Position numbers and translations under genes: made by a program. DNA of 64,000 nucleotides from Lachnospiraceae bacterium. GTDB lineage: Bacteria; Bacillota; Clostridia; Lachnospirales; Lachnospiraceae. Location of the stretch: positions 83,448 to 147,447 of the forward strand of contig JAGBNK010000008.1 in assembly GCA_017634455.1 (NCBI GenBank). Reading direction: 5' to 3'. This document shows, in pieces, positions 44,416 through 54,324 of this stretch; position 1 is the stretch's first letter, and each line of letters starts with the position of its first letter. The notes below the pieces were generated by a model. That model searched no databases and was not told the DNA's origin. It saw only the letters and a program-made list of their open reading frames with translations.

Positions 44416-45657
44416 TTAGCTTCTAGAATTCTTTAAGAAATCAGGAATCTTGATATCCTGTGGCTTTACTGTGCCTTCTGTAATAGATGGCTCATTAAAA
44501 GATGGCATCACTGGCTTCTTCACTGCTTCACCGAAACCACCAAATGTTGTTGTAGAAGCAGGCTTAGCTGTTGTACTAGCTGAAGCTGTCTGAGCTGAAG
44601 TACCAAATCCTAATCCAGCAGAAGCTGTTGTCTTAGAAATTTGTGAGCTGTACTTCATATTGTCAATAACACTGCTTCCTGGCTTTGGAATAGAATTATT
44701 CAAACCATTGTCTCTAATTCCTGTAGCAATAACAGTAATTGTAGCTGTGTCTGTCATTGACTCATCATATTTTGCACCGAAGATGATATTAATATCATTT
44801 CCTGTGAGATCCTTGATGTAATTTGTAGCAGATGCAGCATCCTGAAGAGTAATATCACCAGAAATGTTGATGATAACATCTGTAGCACCGCTGATTGTTG
44901 TCTCAAGAAGTGGACTTTCAACAGCGATTCTAACTGCCTCTGTTGCCTTCTCATCACCCTTACCAGTACCAATACCAATATGAGCAATTCCCTTGTCATG
45001 CATAACTGTCTTAACATCTGAGAAGTCCAGATTAATAAGTGCTGGCAAGTTAATCAAATCTGTGATTCCCTGAACACCCTGCTGTAAGATCTCATCAGCC
45101 TTCTTCAAAGCTTCTGGCATTGTAGTTCTCTTATCGCAGATCTGTAATAATTTATCATTAGGGATAACAATAAGTGTATCCACATTTTCCTTTAATCTAT
45201 CAATACCGCCCTCGGCATTTACCATACGAGTCTTTGCTTCAAAACTAAATGGCTTAGTAACAACACCAACAGTGAGGATACCCTGCTCTTTTGCAATCTT
45301 GGCAACAACTGGTGCAGCACCTGTACCAGTACCGCCTCCCATTCCGCAAGTTACAAATACCATATCCGCACCCTTTAAGTGTGCTGAGATCTCTTCTGCT
45401 GATTCCTCGGCAGCCTTCTGTCCAATTTCAGGCTGTGCTCCAGCACCAAGTCCCTTTGTGTGCTTCTCGCCGATCTGAATCAATGTAGGCGCCTTACATA
45501 ACTGCAAATCCATCTTATCAGTGTTGACACCGATAAATTCTACTCCCCCTATGTTTTCGTCAATCATTCTATTGACAGCGTTGTTTCCAGCGCCGCCGAC
45601 ACCGACTACAATAATCTTTGCGCCGTTTTCTATTTCATTAGTCATAATTTCAAGCAA
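44416..45657 (-). CDS. ftsZ: Cell division protein FtsZ
   Basis: FtsZ is the tubulin-like GTPase of the division ring. The 413-aa protein has the GTP-binding tubulin signature [11 protein letters not shown] near residue 110, the T7 loop [11 protein letters not shown] and a variable Ala/Ser/Thr-rich tail (about 325-390) ending in the conserved C-terminal peptide [13 protein letters not shown] that contacts membrane tethers. The TTG at 45657 has GGAGG eight bases upstream and gives the MLEI start; the ATG at 45645 has none. It has its own promoter and terminator, apart from the other division genes. Confidence 0.98.
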   Translation of the reverse strand: MLEIMTNEIENGAKIIVVGVGGAGNNAVNRMIDENIGGVEFIGVNTDKMDLQLCKAPTLIQIGEKHTKGLGAGAQPEIGQKAAEESAEEISAHLKGADMVFVTCGMGGGTGTGAAPVVAKIAKEQGILTVGVVTKPFSFEAKTRMVNAEGGIDRLKENVDTLIVIPNDKLLQICDKRTTMPEALKKADEILQQGVQGITDLINLPALINLDFSDVKTVMHDKGIAHIGIGTGKGDEKATEAVRIAVESPLLETTISGATDVIINISGDITLQDAASATNYIKDLTGNDINIIFGAKYDESMTDTATITVIATGIRDNGLNNSIPKPGSSVIDNMKYSSQISKTTASAGLGFGTSAQTASASTTAKPASTTTFGGFGEAVKKPVMPSFNEPSITEGTVKPQDIKIPDFLKNSRS

Positions 45658-45688
45658 GATCTCTTCCTCCTTAATTCCCTATAAAAAT

Positions 45689-45709
45689 GTTTCACGAAAT
45701 CCGTGAAAC
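45689..45709 (-). repeat. Hairpin in the ftsZ leader
   Basis: GTTTCACG pairs perfectly with CGTGAAAC over a five-base loop, followed by ATTTTTAT on the minus strand, about 30 bases before the ftsZ start. It could be a weak attenuator or control the message. Confidence 0.5.
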
Positions 45710-45733
45710 CTAATATGCAAACATATATATCTT

Positions 45734-45762
45734 ATAATATATTTTTTATGCCTATTTATCAA
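45734..45762 (-). promoter_or_regulatory. Probable ftsZ promoter
   Basis: TTGATA (45757-45762), 17-base spacer, TATTAT (45734-45739) on the minus strand, directly after the ftsQ terminator. The leader to the ftsZ start would be about 70 bases. Confidence 0.65.
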
Positions 45763-45774
45763 CCCATTTTTTTG

Positions 45775-45794
45775 AAAAAGTGGATTTTATCCAC
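45775..45794 (-). terminator. Terminator after ftsQ
   Basis: GTGGAT pairs with ATCCAC around a three-base loop and is followed by TTTTT on the minus strand; it starts right after the ftsQ stop codon. The stem is short (6 bp), so some read-through into ftsZ is likely. Confidence 0.65.
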
Positions 45795-45795
45795 A

Positions 45796-46551
45796 CTATT
45801 CTGTGGTTTTTTCAAATACAATATCTGTATCTTGTGTTGACCAGTCTTCCAAGTGCAATATACCTGACATATCCACCAATTTAGGCAGAATATAATTCAA
45901 TCTCTTAACCTTTTCATCAATATCAGAACCATTTCCAAAATTTATATAAACTGCACCGCTAAACACTCCAAAATTGCCGGCTTCATCAAAATTTCCAGAA
46001 GTAACTGCCACATTGTTCTTGCGAAGAACCTTGATTATATTCAGCATGTTATTCAACTGCTTTTCATCAATAGCTACATGTTGACCAACCTCCGCAGATT
46101 CCAACACAACACCGGACACAGGAAGTATATCATCGAGAATTCTATCTGAAACCTCAACCACTTCACCTTCATCATTAAAATAAGCAAAGGTTCCATCAGC
46201 CACAGCCATAAATCCCATCATTGACTTTTCTTTAACCTTGATTTCCACCTTGTCATAAGAAGTCATTTTCACCTTTGCAGATTCAACAAAAGGTATATTC
46301 TTCTTTGGATGTAATGCATTATCAAAGGTTACATAAACTGCATTGTTTTTGTACTTACCAGTAAGCACATACTCTTCTATCTCAATGGGATCATAATATT
46401 TACTTCCCACAACCTGCACATCATGCACATTGCAGAACATATACATGGCAATAAAAGCAGCCACAATTATTATAATGACACCAAGAATTATATTACCAAG
46501 ATAAAACCAGACAACGGACTTTTTCTTTTTATTCTTCTTGCCCTTTCCCAT
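45796..46551 (-). CDS. ftsQ: Cell division protein FtsQ/DivIB
   Basis: A 251-aa bitopic membrane protein of the divisome. The basic N-terminus (GKGKKNKKKKSVVWFYL) is followed by one TM segment (about 16-40) and a POTRA domain (VHDVQVVGSKYYDPIEIEEY, about 47-115), then a beta domain. It belongs to the FtsQ/DivIB group that stabilises FtsL and FtsB/DivIC. It follows ftsW by 12 bases and is the last gene of the main division transcript. Confidence 0.9.
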   Translation of the reverse strand: MGKGKKNKKKKSVVWFYLGNIILGVIIIIVAAFIAMYMFCNVHDVQVVGSKYYDPIEIEEYVLTGKYKNNAVYVTFDNALHPKKNIPFVESAKVKMTSYDKVEIKVKEKSMMGFMAVADGTFAYFNDEGEVVEVSDRILDDILPVSGVVLESAEVGQHVAIDEKQLNNMLNIIKVLRKNNVAVTSGNFDEAGNFGVFSGAVYINFGNGSDIDEKVKRLNYILPKLVDMSGILHLEDWSTQDTDIVFEKTTE

Positions 46552-46563
46552 AACTTAACCTTT

Positions 46564-47703
46564 CTATACTTCTTCAAGCTTCAAGCCCTTTGATACAGAT
46601 AAAGCTACAAACATTTCAAACACAAGAAACATTATGGAAGTACCACCATAACTTATAAATGGCAATGTAATACCTGTATTCGGAATAGTATTTGTAACAA
46701 CCGCAATATTTAATATAACCTGTAAAGCCATATGGGCCATAATCCCTATCACCACAAAGGATCCAAATATATCCTTGGCTTTAGTAGCAATCAAAACTAA
46801 TCGCCACAACAACAGGATATACATCAAAATCACACATATAGCCCCGAAAAGTCCCAGCTCCTCACATATAATAGAGAAAATCATATCATTTTGAGCCTCA
46901 GGAACAAATCCAAGCTTCTGCATACTCTCTCCCAAACCTTTACCAAACAAACCACCGGAACCAATAGCATATAGCCCCTGCAAAGTCTGATAAGAGGAAT
47001 CACTTGTAAAATTCTCAGGGTGTAACCACACCTGAATACGCTGCATACGATAACTACCAGATGCCAGCAGGACAAATATAGCCGCAAAGGCCACTCCCCC
47101 CATTAGTATCAGGAAGAATCTCTTGAACTCCGGGCTGGCAACAAAGACCATTATACCTGCTATACCAATTACAATTATGGCAGTACTTAAGTTGTTATAT
47201 GCAATAATTGCAGTAAGAGGTAGGCACATGCACAGCACCTTAATAGCATTTTTAAAGTCTCTCAAAGCCTTGGTTTTCTTGGCAACTACACTTGCAATCA
47301 TGAAGATAGTAGCCATTTTAGCCAACTCTGAGGGCTGGAATGAAATAGGTCCAATATAAATCCATCTGGACTGACCATGTGATGATGTACCAATAAAGTT
47401 TACCGCCAGGCAGGCAACATTTGCCGCACCAAAAATCAACATAGATAATTTATCCAGAATATGATAATCAAACACCTTGAGGAATATCACTCCCAAAACC
47501 GCTCCCAAACCAGCAGCCATCATCTGTTTCTTCAGATAATAAATTGAATTACCATATTTCAAAGTGGCCATATAAGCAGATGTGCTATATAGCATAACAA
47601 AGCCAAAAGCCATAAGAATTATGATTATCACCAAAAATGTGTAATCTATATATTCAGTTCTATTCTTTTTCCTACCACGCTTCACAGCTTGTTCAACACT
47701 CAT
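46564..47703 (-). CDS. ftsW: SEDS peptidoglycan glycosyltransferase FtsW
   Basis: A 379-aa polytopic protein with about ten TM segments that polymerises lipid II at the septum together with a class B PBP. The SEDS motifs are clear: the extracellular loop GSGGLFGKGLGESMQKLGFV with PEAQNDMIFSIICEELGL, and near the end PNTGITLPFISYGGTSIM. Placement between murD and ftsQ points to FtsW rather than RodA/SpoVE. It starts one base before murD ends. Confidence 0.93.
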   Translation of the reverse strand: MSVEQAVKRGRKKNRTEYIDYTFLVIIIILMAFGFVMLYSTSAYMATLKYGNSIYYLKKQMMAAGLGAVLGVIFLKVFDYHILDKLSMLIFGAANVACLAVNFIGTSSHGQSRWIYIGPISFQPSELAKMATIFMIASVVAKKTKALRDFKNAIKVLCMCLPLTAIIAYNNLSTAIIVIGIAGIMVFVASPEFKRFFLILMGGVAFAAIFVLLASGSYRMQRIQVWLHPENFTSDSSYQTLQGLYAIGSGGLFGKGLGESMQKLGFVPEAQNDMIFSIICEELGLFGAICVILMYILLLWRLVLIATKAKDIFGSFVVIGIMAHMALQVILNIAVVTNTIPNTGITLPFISYGGTSIMFLVFEMFVALSVSKGLKLEEV

Positions 47704-49065
47704 TTATTTCGACAATCCTCTAACATATTCCTTGAAAATGTCACCTCGTTGCTCGTAATTATCAAACATACCCCAGCTCGCGCATGCAGGTGAAAGCAGA
47801 ATTGCATCCCCTGGCTGCGCTGTGTCATAGCTTATATCAATTGCCTCCTCCAGAGAGTCTGCAAATACATAGTCCTTGAAATTATGAGCATCACAACATT
47901 TCGCAATCTTCTCTCTAGTCTGTCCAATAAGAACCAGCTTCTTGACCTTACCGTCAAAGCTTTCGATCCACTCATCATACTCAGACTCTTTGTCATAGCC
48001 ACCACCAATCAATACTGTAGGTCTATTCATAGCCTGAATTCCTTTGATGGCAGCATCCGGATTAGTTCCCTTGGAATCATTATAGAAGTCTATATCTCTC
48101 TTTTTACATACAAATTCAATTCTATGTTCAACTGCATGGAAGTTCTTGAGACCTTCCACAATAACATCCATTGGCACTCCCATTGCATCAGCCATTGCCA
48201 CTGCAGCCATTACATTTTCAAAATTATGCTTACCTAAAATATTTAATTCATTAACATTAATCACAAGATTATCTTCACCTGCTTTGGCAAATCTAATCTC
48301 CTCTCCGTCAACATAGAGACCATCATCCAACTTTCTCTCGCTTGAGAAAAATACTACATGCTCATCCAGAGACTCACCAAACTTGCGCAGAACCTCATCC
48401 TCATAGTTAAGTACACATGTGTCAGTGCTCTTCTGATTTCTAGTAATGCTCTCCTTGGCCGCAATATAGTTCTCCATTGTATGATGTCTATTGAGATGAT
48501 CAGGAGTAATATTTAAAATAGCTGAAACCTGAGGAGCAAACTCTTCAATAGTCTCCAGCTGAAAACTACTAATTTCCGCAACAACAACTGTGTCATCAGT
48601 CATTTGATCAGCTACACCAGTGTAAGGTATACCAATATTTCCAACCACCTGTACATCATTGAAATATCTGGCCATTATCTCACCAGTAAGAGAAGTTGTT
48701 GTAGTCTTGCCGTTGGTTCCTGTAATAGCAACAATTCTGCCAGCACCTAATCTATATGCAAGTTCAACTTCACCCCAGATAGTTATTCCCAAACCTGTCA
48801 TTTCCTGTACCAAAGGGCTGTCAACTGGTACGCCTGGACTTAACACAGCCACATTTACCTGTGACAGGATATCCTTCACCTTGTCTCCCAGATATATCTC
48901 CACTTTCTGCAATCCGGGATTCTTGTCATAGAATCCAGCCACATCCAGGTTCTCGTTGCCATCGTACAGATATACTTTGCATCCTTTCTTAAGCAACAAC
49001 CCGGCAGCTGCAACTCCACTCTTTCCTGTTCCAATCACAATATAAGTCTGTGCCAAAATATCCAT
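47704..49065 (-). CDS. murD: UDP-N-acetylmuramoylalanine-D-glutamate ligase MurD
   Basis: MurD adds D-glutamate to UDP-MurNAc-L-Ala in the cytoplasm. The 453-aa Mur ligase has the N-terminal Rossmann domain (TYIVIGTGKSGVAAAGLL), the ATP site ITGTNGKTTTTSL near 117, the DHLNRHHTMENYIAAK motif and the C-terminal YNDSKGTNPDAAIKGI, with the family Asp/Lys. It lies between mraY and ftsW. murE, murF and murG are not in this cluster. Confidence 0.97.
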   Translation of the reverse strand: MDILAQTYIVIGTGKSGVAAAGLLLKKGCKVYLYDGNENLDVAGFYDKNPGLQKVEIYLGDKVKDILSQVNVAVLSPGVPVDSPLVQEMTGLGITIWGEVELAYRLGAGRIVAITGTNGKTTTTSLTGEIMARYFNDVQVVGNIGIPYTGVADQMTDDTVVVAEISSFQLETIEEFAPQVSAILNITPDHLNRHHTMENYIAAKESITRNQKSTDTCVLNYEDEVLRKFGESLDEHVVFFSSERKLDDGLYVDGEEIRFAKAGEDNLVINVNELNILGKHNFENVMAAVAMADAMGVPMDVIVEGLKNFHAVEHRIEFVCKKRDIDFYNDSKGTNPDAAIKGIQAMNRPTVLIGGGYDKESEYDEWIESFDGKVKKLVLIGQTREKIAKCCDAHNFKDYVFADSLEEAIDISYDTAQPGDAILLSPACASWGMFDNYEQRGDIFKEYVRGLSK

Positions 49066-49167
49066 CTTCTAACTCCTAAATCATATACTTCAAAATTTAT
49101 GTGGATTTATACATTTTGCACCAAAGCAAAAATTTCACATATCAAAACAGCTATATTACAAATATTT

Positions 49168-50118
49168 CTACATGGCAAAATATGCTACTGCGCATACCAA
49201 AATAGTAATTATAGAAAATACTGCTACTACTCTGGTCTCTGACCATCCACCAAGCTCAAAATGGTGATGAATAGGCGCCATTCTAAAAATTCTCTTACCA
49301 TGTGTAAGTTTAAAATATCCAACCTGCAAAATAACTGATATAACTTCCACCAGATAAACCACGCCTACAATAATAATGAAAAGTGGCATCTGCATCATAT
49401 AAGCTGTTCCAGCTACAAAACCGCCCAAGGCAAGGGAACCTGTATCTCCCATAAATACACTTGCAGGATATACATTGTATACAAGGAATCCAAGAAGTGT
49501 ACCAAACATTGCAGCGCAGATTGGCTCAACCCCGCCGCCTACAGATAGAGATACAAATGTGAAAAATGCAGCTACAACAGCAGTTACTGTAGAAGCCAAA
49601 CCATCCAACCCATCTGTGAAGTTAGTTCCATTTACTGTTCCGATAATAGCAAAGAACATAATAGGGAAAGTCAGAATTCCCGGATCAACCATTTTGCCAC
49701 CTGTGAAAGGAATAATCATTTCCAATGATACATCTGTATAGTTCACAACACAGAAAGCAAATACAGCTGTAAGAATAATCTGTAAAATTAGCTTCTGCCA
49801 AGCAATCAAACCATCCTTATTTCTCTTGACAACCTTCAGGTAATCATCAAGAAAACCAATAAGACCAAATCCCAATGTCAAAATAAGAACCGGAATAATA
49901 CGAGGATAACTCTTAGCATAGAATAAACTGATAACTGTCACGGTAATAAGCATCATAATTCCACCCATAGTAGGTGTACCAGTTTTAATCTGATGAGATT
50001 CCAGCTCTTCTCTCTCAGTATTTCCCACCTTCAACTTTCTCAAGAATGGAATAATTACAGGTCCTAACAAAACCGTAATAAAAAAGCTTAATAATAATGG
50101 TAATAGTACATTTAACAT
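49168..50118 (-). CDS. mraY: Phospho-MurNAc-pentapeptide transferase MraY
   Basis: MraY joins phospho-MurNAc-pentapeptide to undecaprenyl phosphate, giving lipid I. The 316-aa protein has ten TM segments and the family motifs TPTMGGIMM, the acidic FLDDYLKVVKRN, NGTNFTDGLDGLAS and the C-terminal MAPIHHHFELGGWSE histidine triplet. It follows the PBP gene by about 100 bases; no regulatory element is seen in that gap. Confidence 0.98.
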   Translation of the reverse strand: MLNVLLPLLLSFFITVLLGPVIIPFLRKLKVGNTEREELESHQIKTGTPTMGGIMMLITVTVISLFYAKSYPRIIPVLILTLGFGLIGFLDDYLKVVKRNKDGLIAWQKLILQIILTAVFAFCVVNYTDVSLEMIIPFTGGKMVDPGILTFPIMFFAIIGTVNGTNFTDGLDGLASTVTAVVAAFFTFVSLSVGGGVEPICAAMFGTLLGFLVYNVYPASVFMGDTGSLALGGFVAGTAYMMQMPLFIIIVGVVYLVEVISVILQVGYFKLTHGKRIFRMAPIHHHFELGGWSETRVVAVFSIITILVCAVAYFAM

Positions 50119-50223
50119 TTCTCATATCTCCTAATATTTTCTTCAAAAGCCATAATATCATATATAGCTTTTCATTATTGCACAAAAATAAGATTCTTAT
50201 GCATTCATTTATTCATGTCACAC

Positions 50224-52134
50224 CTACTGAGGAGTTTCAACATTTTCCTCCTGTGGGAAATTTGTCTGCTCAATTCCCATATAAGGTAGAATCTGTGCAA
50301 AAATATCTCTGGCAATAAATGAGGACTGAGAGCACTTATCCTGAAGTTCCACATGTGGCGTATCAATAGTCACATAAACCACAACCTGAGGATCCTCCAC
50401 AGGGGCAAATCCTATGAATGATACAACATAATTTCCAGAGTTTCTAGGAAGCTTCTCCGCAGTACCAGTCTTGCCCCCAATAGAATAGCCTTCTACTGCA
50501 GCCTTCTTTCCAGTACCCTCATCAACAACTGATTTCATATACTGTCTCAGAGTATCACTTGTCTCCTGAGACACAGTCTCCTTCATAATGACCGGGTCAA
50601 TGGTTTTGATTACATTTCCCGAATCATCCTGAATCTGACTCACAACATGTGGCTGGTACATATCACCACCATTTATAAGAGAACAGAAAGATGTGGCAAG
50701 CTGAATCATAGTCACATTGAACCCCTGTCCAAATGAACTTGTAGCCAGGTTGGCAGCCGTTTTATTCAACTGATCTTCATTAAAAATAAGAGATGCAGTG
50801 CTGGCTTCTCCTGGCAAATCAACTCCAGTCTTCTGTCCAAATCCAAATATAGATTGATATTTGGCAAATGTACTTCCACCAATGGCATAAGACATCTGCA
50901 TAAGAGCATCATTGCAGGAATTCATCAGAGCCTGCTCAATATTTTCTGTACCGTGTCCTTCTCGTTTTACACAGTGAACCTCCTCACCACTTACGACCTC
51001 AACACCGTCGCAGACATAAGACTCATCGCCATTTAGCTTACCAGTATCCAGCCCCATGGCCACTGTAAATGGCTTAAATGTAGAACCAGGCTCAAAGGTC
51101 TTGGTTGTAGCATAGTTTTGCCACAGGTTATTCAAAGCATTCATCTCTTCCTCATCAGTCATAGCTTCCAACTGTTCAGGAGTATATAAAGCTGTTAAAT
51201 CCTTAGGATTATTCAAGTCAAAACTAGGATATGTAGACATTGCCAGAATCTCACCTGTATTAGGATTCATAACAAGAACTGAAGTATTGTCGCTTCCCGT
51301 TGTCACAGGAGTCTCCTGATATTTCTCAAGAGTCTGAGCTTCCGCCAGCATCTCAGCATTGGCCTTTATTACAGCCTCCTCACAAATGCTCTGAATATTG
51401 GCATCTATGGAAGTCACCAAACCATTGCCATTTATAGGCTCAACCAGCTTCTGTTCCACATCATTATCTGAATTAAAATATCCATAAGCTCGTCCGTTGG
51501 TTCCAGACAGCACATCATCATACTGAGTCTCAAGGCCAATAACACCTGCAGAAGCAGAGGCAAAGCCTATAAGCTGACTGCCCAGATTTCCATAAGGATA
51601 AGTTCTCTCATACTCTTTCTCGAACCATATGCCAGCCACCTGATTCTTGGTATTTTCATCATTCATAATAGCTTCAAAGGCACTTACCTTATCATAGGAC
51701 ATTTTCTTGGCCAAAACCTTGTACTGACTATTGGGATTCTTGGTCAAAGCATCTTCCACAGCTTCTTTGGTAATCTCCGGGAAAATCTGGCACAAATATG
51801 CTATTGTAGACGCCTTTTTTTCCTCATTGAGATTCAATACCTTGCAGTCCAAGATGACATTATATACATCAACACAGGTAGCAAGAACCGTACCGCGACT
51901 GTCATAAATATTTCCACGCTGATAAGGAATAACGCGGCTGTCATAGCTCTGCTGAGACAGGACAATCTTCTCATATTTATCCCCTGAGGTGTACTCGATA
52001 TACATGAGTCTCCCCACAAGAACCACAAAAAGAATACAAAGTAAGATAAATACTACATAGAGCTTACTTTGCATTCTCTTTAAAATCGTTTTTTTATTCT
52101 GTTTTCTATTTGTATTTCTAGTTTTCCTAGCCAA
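50224..52134 (-). CDS. Class B penicillin-binding protein (FtsI/SpoVD type)
   Basis: A 636-aa bitopic septal transpeptidase. One N-terminal TM follows a very basic tail (residues 1-20; TM 24-45); a PBP dimerisation domain (RGNIYDSRGTVLATCV) precedes the transpeptidase domain with SXXK in EPGSTFKPFTVAM, SXN in MNSCNDALMQ and KTG in IGGKTGTAEK. There are no PASTA repeats. Its place after ftsL in the division cluster suggests FtsI; SpoVD-type proteins are close relatives. Confidence 0.94.
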   Translation of the reverse strand: MARKTRNTNRKQNKKTILKRMQSKLYVVFILLCILFVVLVGRLMYIEYTSGDKYEKIVLSQQSYDSRVIPYQRGNIYDSRGTVLATCVDVYNVILDCKVLNLNEEKKASTIAYLCQIFPEITKEAVEDALTKNPNSQYKVLAKKMSYDKVSAFEAIMNDENTKNQVAGIWFEKEYERTYPYGNLGSQLIGFASASAGVIGLETQYDDVLSGTNGRAYGYFNSDNDVEQKLVEPINGNGLVTSIDANIQSICEEAVIKANAEMLAEAQTLEKYQETPVTTGSDNTSVLVMNPNTGEILAMSTYPSFDLNNPKDLTALYTPEQLEAMTDEEEMNALNNLWQNYATTKTFEPGSTFKPFTVAMGLDTGKLNGDESYVCDGVEVVSGEEVHCVKREGHGTENIEQALMNSCNDALMQMSYAIGGSTFAKYQSIFGFGQKTGVDLPGEASTASLIFNEDQLNKTAANLATSSFGQGFNVTMIQLATSFCSLINGGDMYQPHVVSQIQDDSGNVIKTIDPVIMKETVSQETSDTLRQYMKSVVDEGTGKKAAVEGYSIGGKTGTAEKLPRNSGNYVVSFIGFAPVEDPQVVVYVTIDTPHVELQDKCSQSSFIARDIFAQILPYMGIEQTNFPQEENVETPQ

Positions 52135-52150
52135 AAGATAAACCTCTAAT

Positions 52151-52618
52151 CTATGGTATTGCTTTGTACTGACTCATAGAGTCTGTATCATCTATACTAT
52201 AATACACTATTTGATCTGTATTTGCATAGACCATACCCAAATCGTTAATGGCTGCCTGCTTAACAACTCCAAGGTTTGTAGAAGAAGCAATTCTGCCTTC
52301 CAAAGCGCTGTTAGAAGCCTTGAGTTCTGTAACCTGTGACTCCAACTCTGCAGCCTGATTCATATGAGAAGTAATGTTATTTGAAATAGTAATATATCCA
52401 ACGAAGAACAAGCAAAGCGCACCTACAAGGCCTGCTGTTGCTACAGTAGCCATTCTCTTCTGTCTCATCATTCTAGCATGAGCTCTCTGCTGTCTTCTAG
52501 CCTGTCTTCTGCGCTCCTCTTCAATCTCTCTCTTTCTAGTCTCGCGGTTAGGCAATGGCTGCTGGATCTTTCTTACTGTATTTCCATCTGTATAATAAAA
52601 TGTATTGACTTCTCTCAT
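52151..52618 (-). CDS. ftsL: Cell division protein FtsL
   Basis: A 155-aa bitopic protein. A long Arg-rich cytoplasmic region (residues 20-55), one TM segment (about 60-80) and a coiled-coil extracytoplasmic part (HMNQAAELESQVTELKASNS) with the end GMVYANTDQIVYYSIDD fit FtsL. Family similarity is weak as usual; the call rests on topology and position between rsmH and the PBP gene. Confidence 0.85.
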   Translation of the reverse strand: MREVNTFYYTDGNTVRKIQQPLPNRETRKREIEEERRRQARRQQRAHARMMRQKRMATVATAGLVGALCLFFVGYITISNNITSHMNQAAELESQVTELKASNSALEGRIASSTNLGVVKQAAINDLGMVYANTDQIVYYSIDDTDSMSQYKAIP

Positions 52619-52654
52619 AATACATATCCCCTTTTCAAATCTTATCTTAGGTTT

Positions 52655-53608
52655 CTAAAATGTTATTTCATTTCCGTTTCTTTCAAATACTCGAAGCTTG
52701 GCACTTCTCGATCTGGAATTCTCTTCCAATTCCTTGTCGCTTGGCAAAATAGGTTTTCTTGTAACCACCTTGCCCTTAGACTTTCTGCCACATGTACATA
52801 CTGGGAAATCCTTTGGACATATACATGGGTCCTGATTATTTTTAAATGCTACCTTTACAATTCTGTCTTCCAATGAATGGAATGTGATAATACATATACG
52901 ACCATCTTCATTTAACAGATTAATAAAGTCATTCAAATTATCCTGTAGAACTTCAAGCTCTCTATTCAACTCAATTCGTATCGCCTGATAAGTTCTCTTG
53001 GCAGGATGTCCGCCAGTAGCCTGGAGTTTCTTGGGAATTGACTCTCTGATAATTGCATTTAGCTGTCCAGCTGTAACAATTCTCTCTTCTTCTCTGGCTT
53101 TGCAAATATTTCTTGCAATATTTCTGGCAAATCTATCTTCGCCATAATCACGAATGATCCTGTACAAGTCGTCCTCACTGTAATCATTTACAATATCTTC
53201 TGCAGTCTTAGGATTTCTCTGATCCATTCTCATATCCAGTCTCTCATCTTCATCCATGTAGGAGAAACCTCTTGAAGGAGTATCCAACTGGAATGACGAA
53301 ACTCCCAAGTCAAGGACTATTCCATCCACCTTCTCAATTCCTAAATCCTTAAGAACTGTAACCATGGATTCGTAATTGCTTCTGACAAGTGTAACCTTGT
53401 CACCAAATTCCTGAAGTCTCTCGCCGGCAGCTCTTAATGCGTCTTCATCCTGATCAATACCAATTAACTTACCAGTAGTAAGTCTCTTGGCTATCTCATA
53501 TGAGTGACCACCGCCGCCGAGAGTACCATCAACATACACACCATCTTCTTTTATATTCAATTGTTCAATTGTCTCTCCTAAGAGAACTGAATAATGATTA
53601 AATTCCAT
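52655..53608 (-). CDS. rsmH: 16S rRNA (cytosine-1402-N4)-methyltransferase RsmH
   Basis: RsmH methylates C1402 of 16S rRNA using SAM. The 317-aa protein has the start [13 protein letters not shown], the SAM motif [37 protein letters not shown] and [17 protein letters not shown], and the late [12 protein letters not shown]. Length is standard. It lies four bases after mraZ, the conserved start of dcw clusters. Confidence 0.98.
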   Translation of the reverse strand: MEFNHYSVLLGETIEQLNIKEDGVYVDGTLGGGGHSYEIAKRLTTGKLIGIDQDEDALRAAGERLQEFGDKVTLVRSNYESMVTVLKDLGIEKVDGIVLDLGVSSFQLDTPSRGFSYMDEDERLDMRMDQRNPKTAEDIVNDYSEDDLYRIIRDYGEDRFARNIARNICKAREEERIVTAGQLNAIIRESIPKKLQATGGHPAKRTYQAIRIELNRELEVLQDNLNDFINLLNEDGRICIITFHSLEDRIVKVAFKNNQDPCICPKDFPVCTCGRKSKGKVVTRKPILPSDKELEENSRSRSAKLRVFERNGNEITF

Positions 53609-53611
53609 ATC

Positions 53612-54043
53612 TTATATACTCAATCCTAACTCAGCCATGTGTTCCACAATTTCATCCATGTCATCATAACTGCTGGCTTCTTCGTATTTAGCCTTATCCC
53701 AAATTTCAATCTTGGTCATGACTCCTACAAGCACTACATCCTTCTCAAGTCCTGCAAAGTTTCTAAGTACTGGAGGAATCAATATACGTCCCTGTTTGTC
53801 TACATCGCAAGTTGCAGCTCCTGCAAAGAAGAATCTCATGAACTTTCTTGCATCCTTGGTTGTGAGGTTTACCTCTCTGAACTTCTCTTCGATTCTCCCC
53901 CACTCTTCAGAAGAATATACATATAAGCAACCATCTACGCCTTTGGTAACAACAAACTGTTCTCCAAGCTGTTCACGGAATTTAGCCGGCATAATCATTC
54001 TGCCTTTTGCATCAACTGTGTGATTATATTCTCCCATGAACAT
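53612..54043 (-). CDS. mraZ: Transcriptional regulator MraZ
   Basis: A 143-aa AbrB-like DNA-binding protein that represses the dcw operon. It shows the two SpoVT/AbrB halves with the motifs DAKGRMIMPAKFREQL and VDKQGRILIPPVLRNFAGL. GGAGG precedes the ATG. The promoter upstream carries four tandem decamers that fit the MraZ box, consistent with autoregulation. Confidence 0.97.
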   Translation of the reverse strand: MFMGEYNHTVDAKGRMIMPAKFREQLGEQFVVTKGVDGCLYVYSSEEWGRIEEKFREVNLTTKDARKFMRFFFAGAATCDVDKQGRILIPPVLRNFAGLEKDVVLVGVMTKIEIWDKAKYEEASSYDDMDEIVEHMAELGLSI

Positions 54044-54091
54044 GGCCGCTTACCTCCTTCCCTTTTAATATCCACAAAGTTATCAACTTAT

Positions 54092-54131
54092 CCACCACTT
54101 TGTGACACGAGCCACCACTTCGCTCCACTTT
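54092..54131 (-). promoter_or_regulatory. MraZ box: four tandem decamers
   Basis: On the minus strand four contiguous 10-base units read AAAGTGGAGC, GAAGTGGTGG, CTCGTGTCAC and AAAGTGGTGG. They match the known MraZ-box pattern of direct repeats with a 10-base period (AAAGTGKNNN in mollicutes). They start at the predicted transcription start, a place where a bound repressor would block the polymerase. Confidence 0.75.
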
Positions 54132-54138
54132 TAACTAC

Positions 54139-54167
54139 ATTTTACAGAAAAACAACACCCTAGTCAA
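54139..54167 (-). promoter_or_regulatory. Promoter of the dcw cluster
   Basis: TTGACT (54162-54167), 17-base spacer, TAAAAT (54139-54144) on the minus strand, about 95 bases before the mraZ start and immediately before the MraZ boxes. Confidence 0.75.
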
Positions 54168-54247
54168 CCCCAAAAATCCAGTAAAATCAAGGGATTGCGC
54201 CATGTGGAGGCAGGTGGAGGAACATTTACACGCATAATTTGTGGCAT

Positions 54248-54280
54248 AAAAAATAGAACCACAATATCTTGTGGTTCTAT
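54248..54280 (-). terminator. Rho-independent terminator after lgt
   Basis: A 12-bp perfect stem, ATAGAACCACAA with TTGTGGTTCTAT and a four-base loop, is followed by TTTTTT on the minus strand. Confidence 0.92.
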
Positions 54281-54324
54281 AGTAATTCTCACTATTTTTA
54301 TGTAATATTGTACAAAATTTTGTA

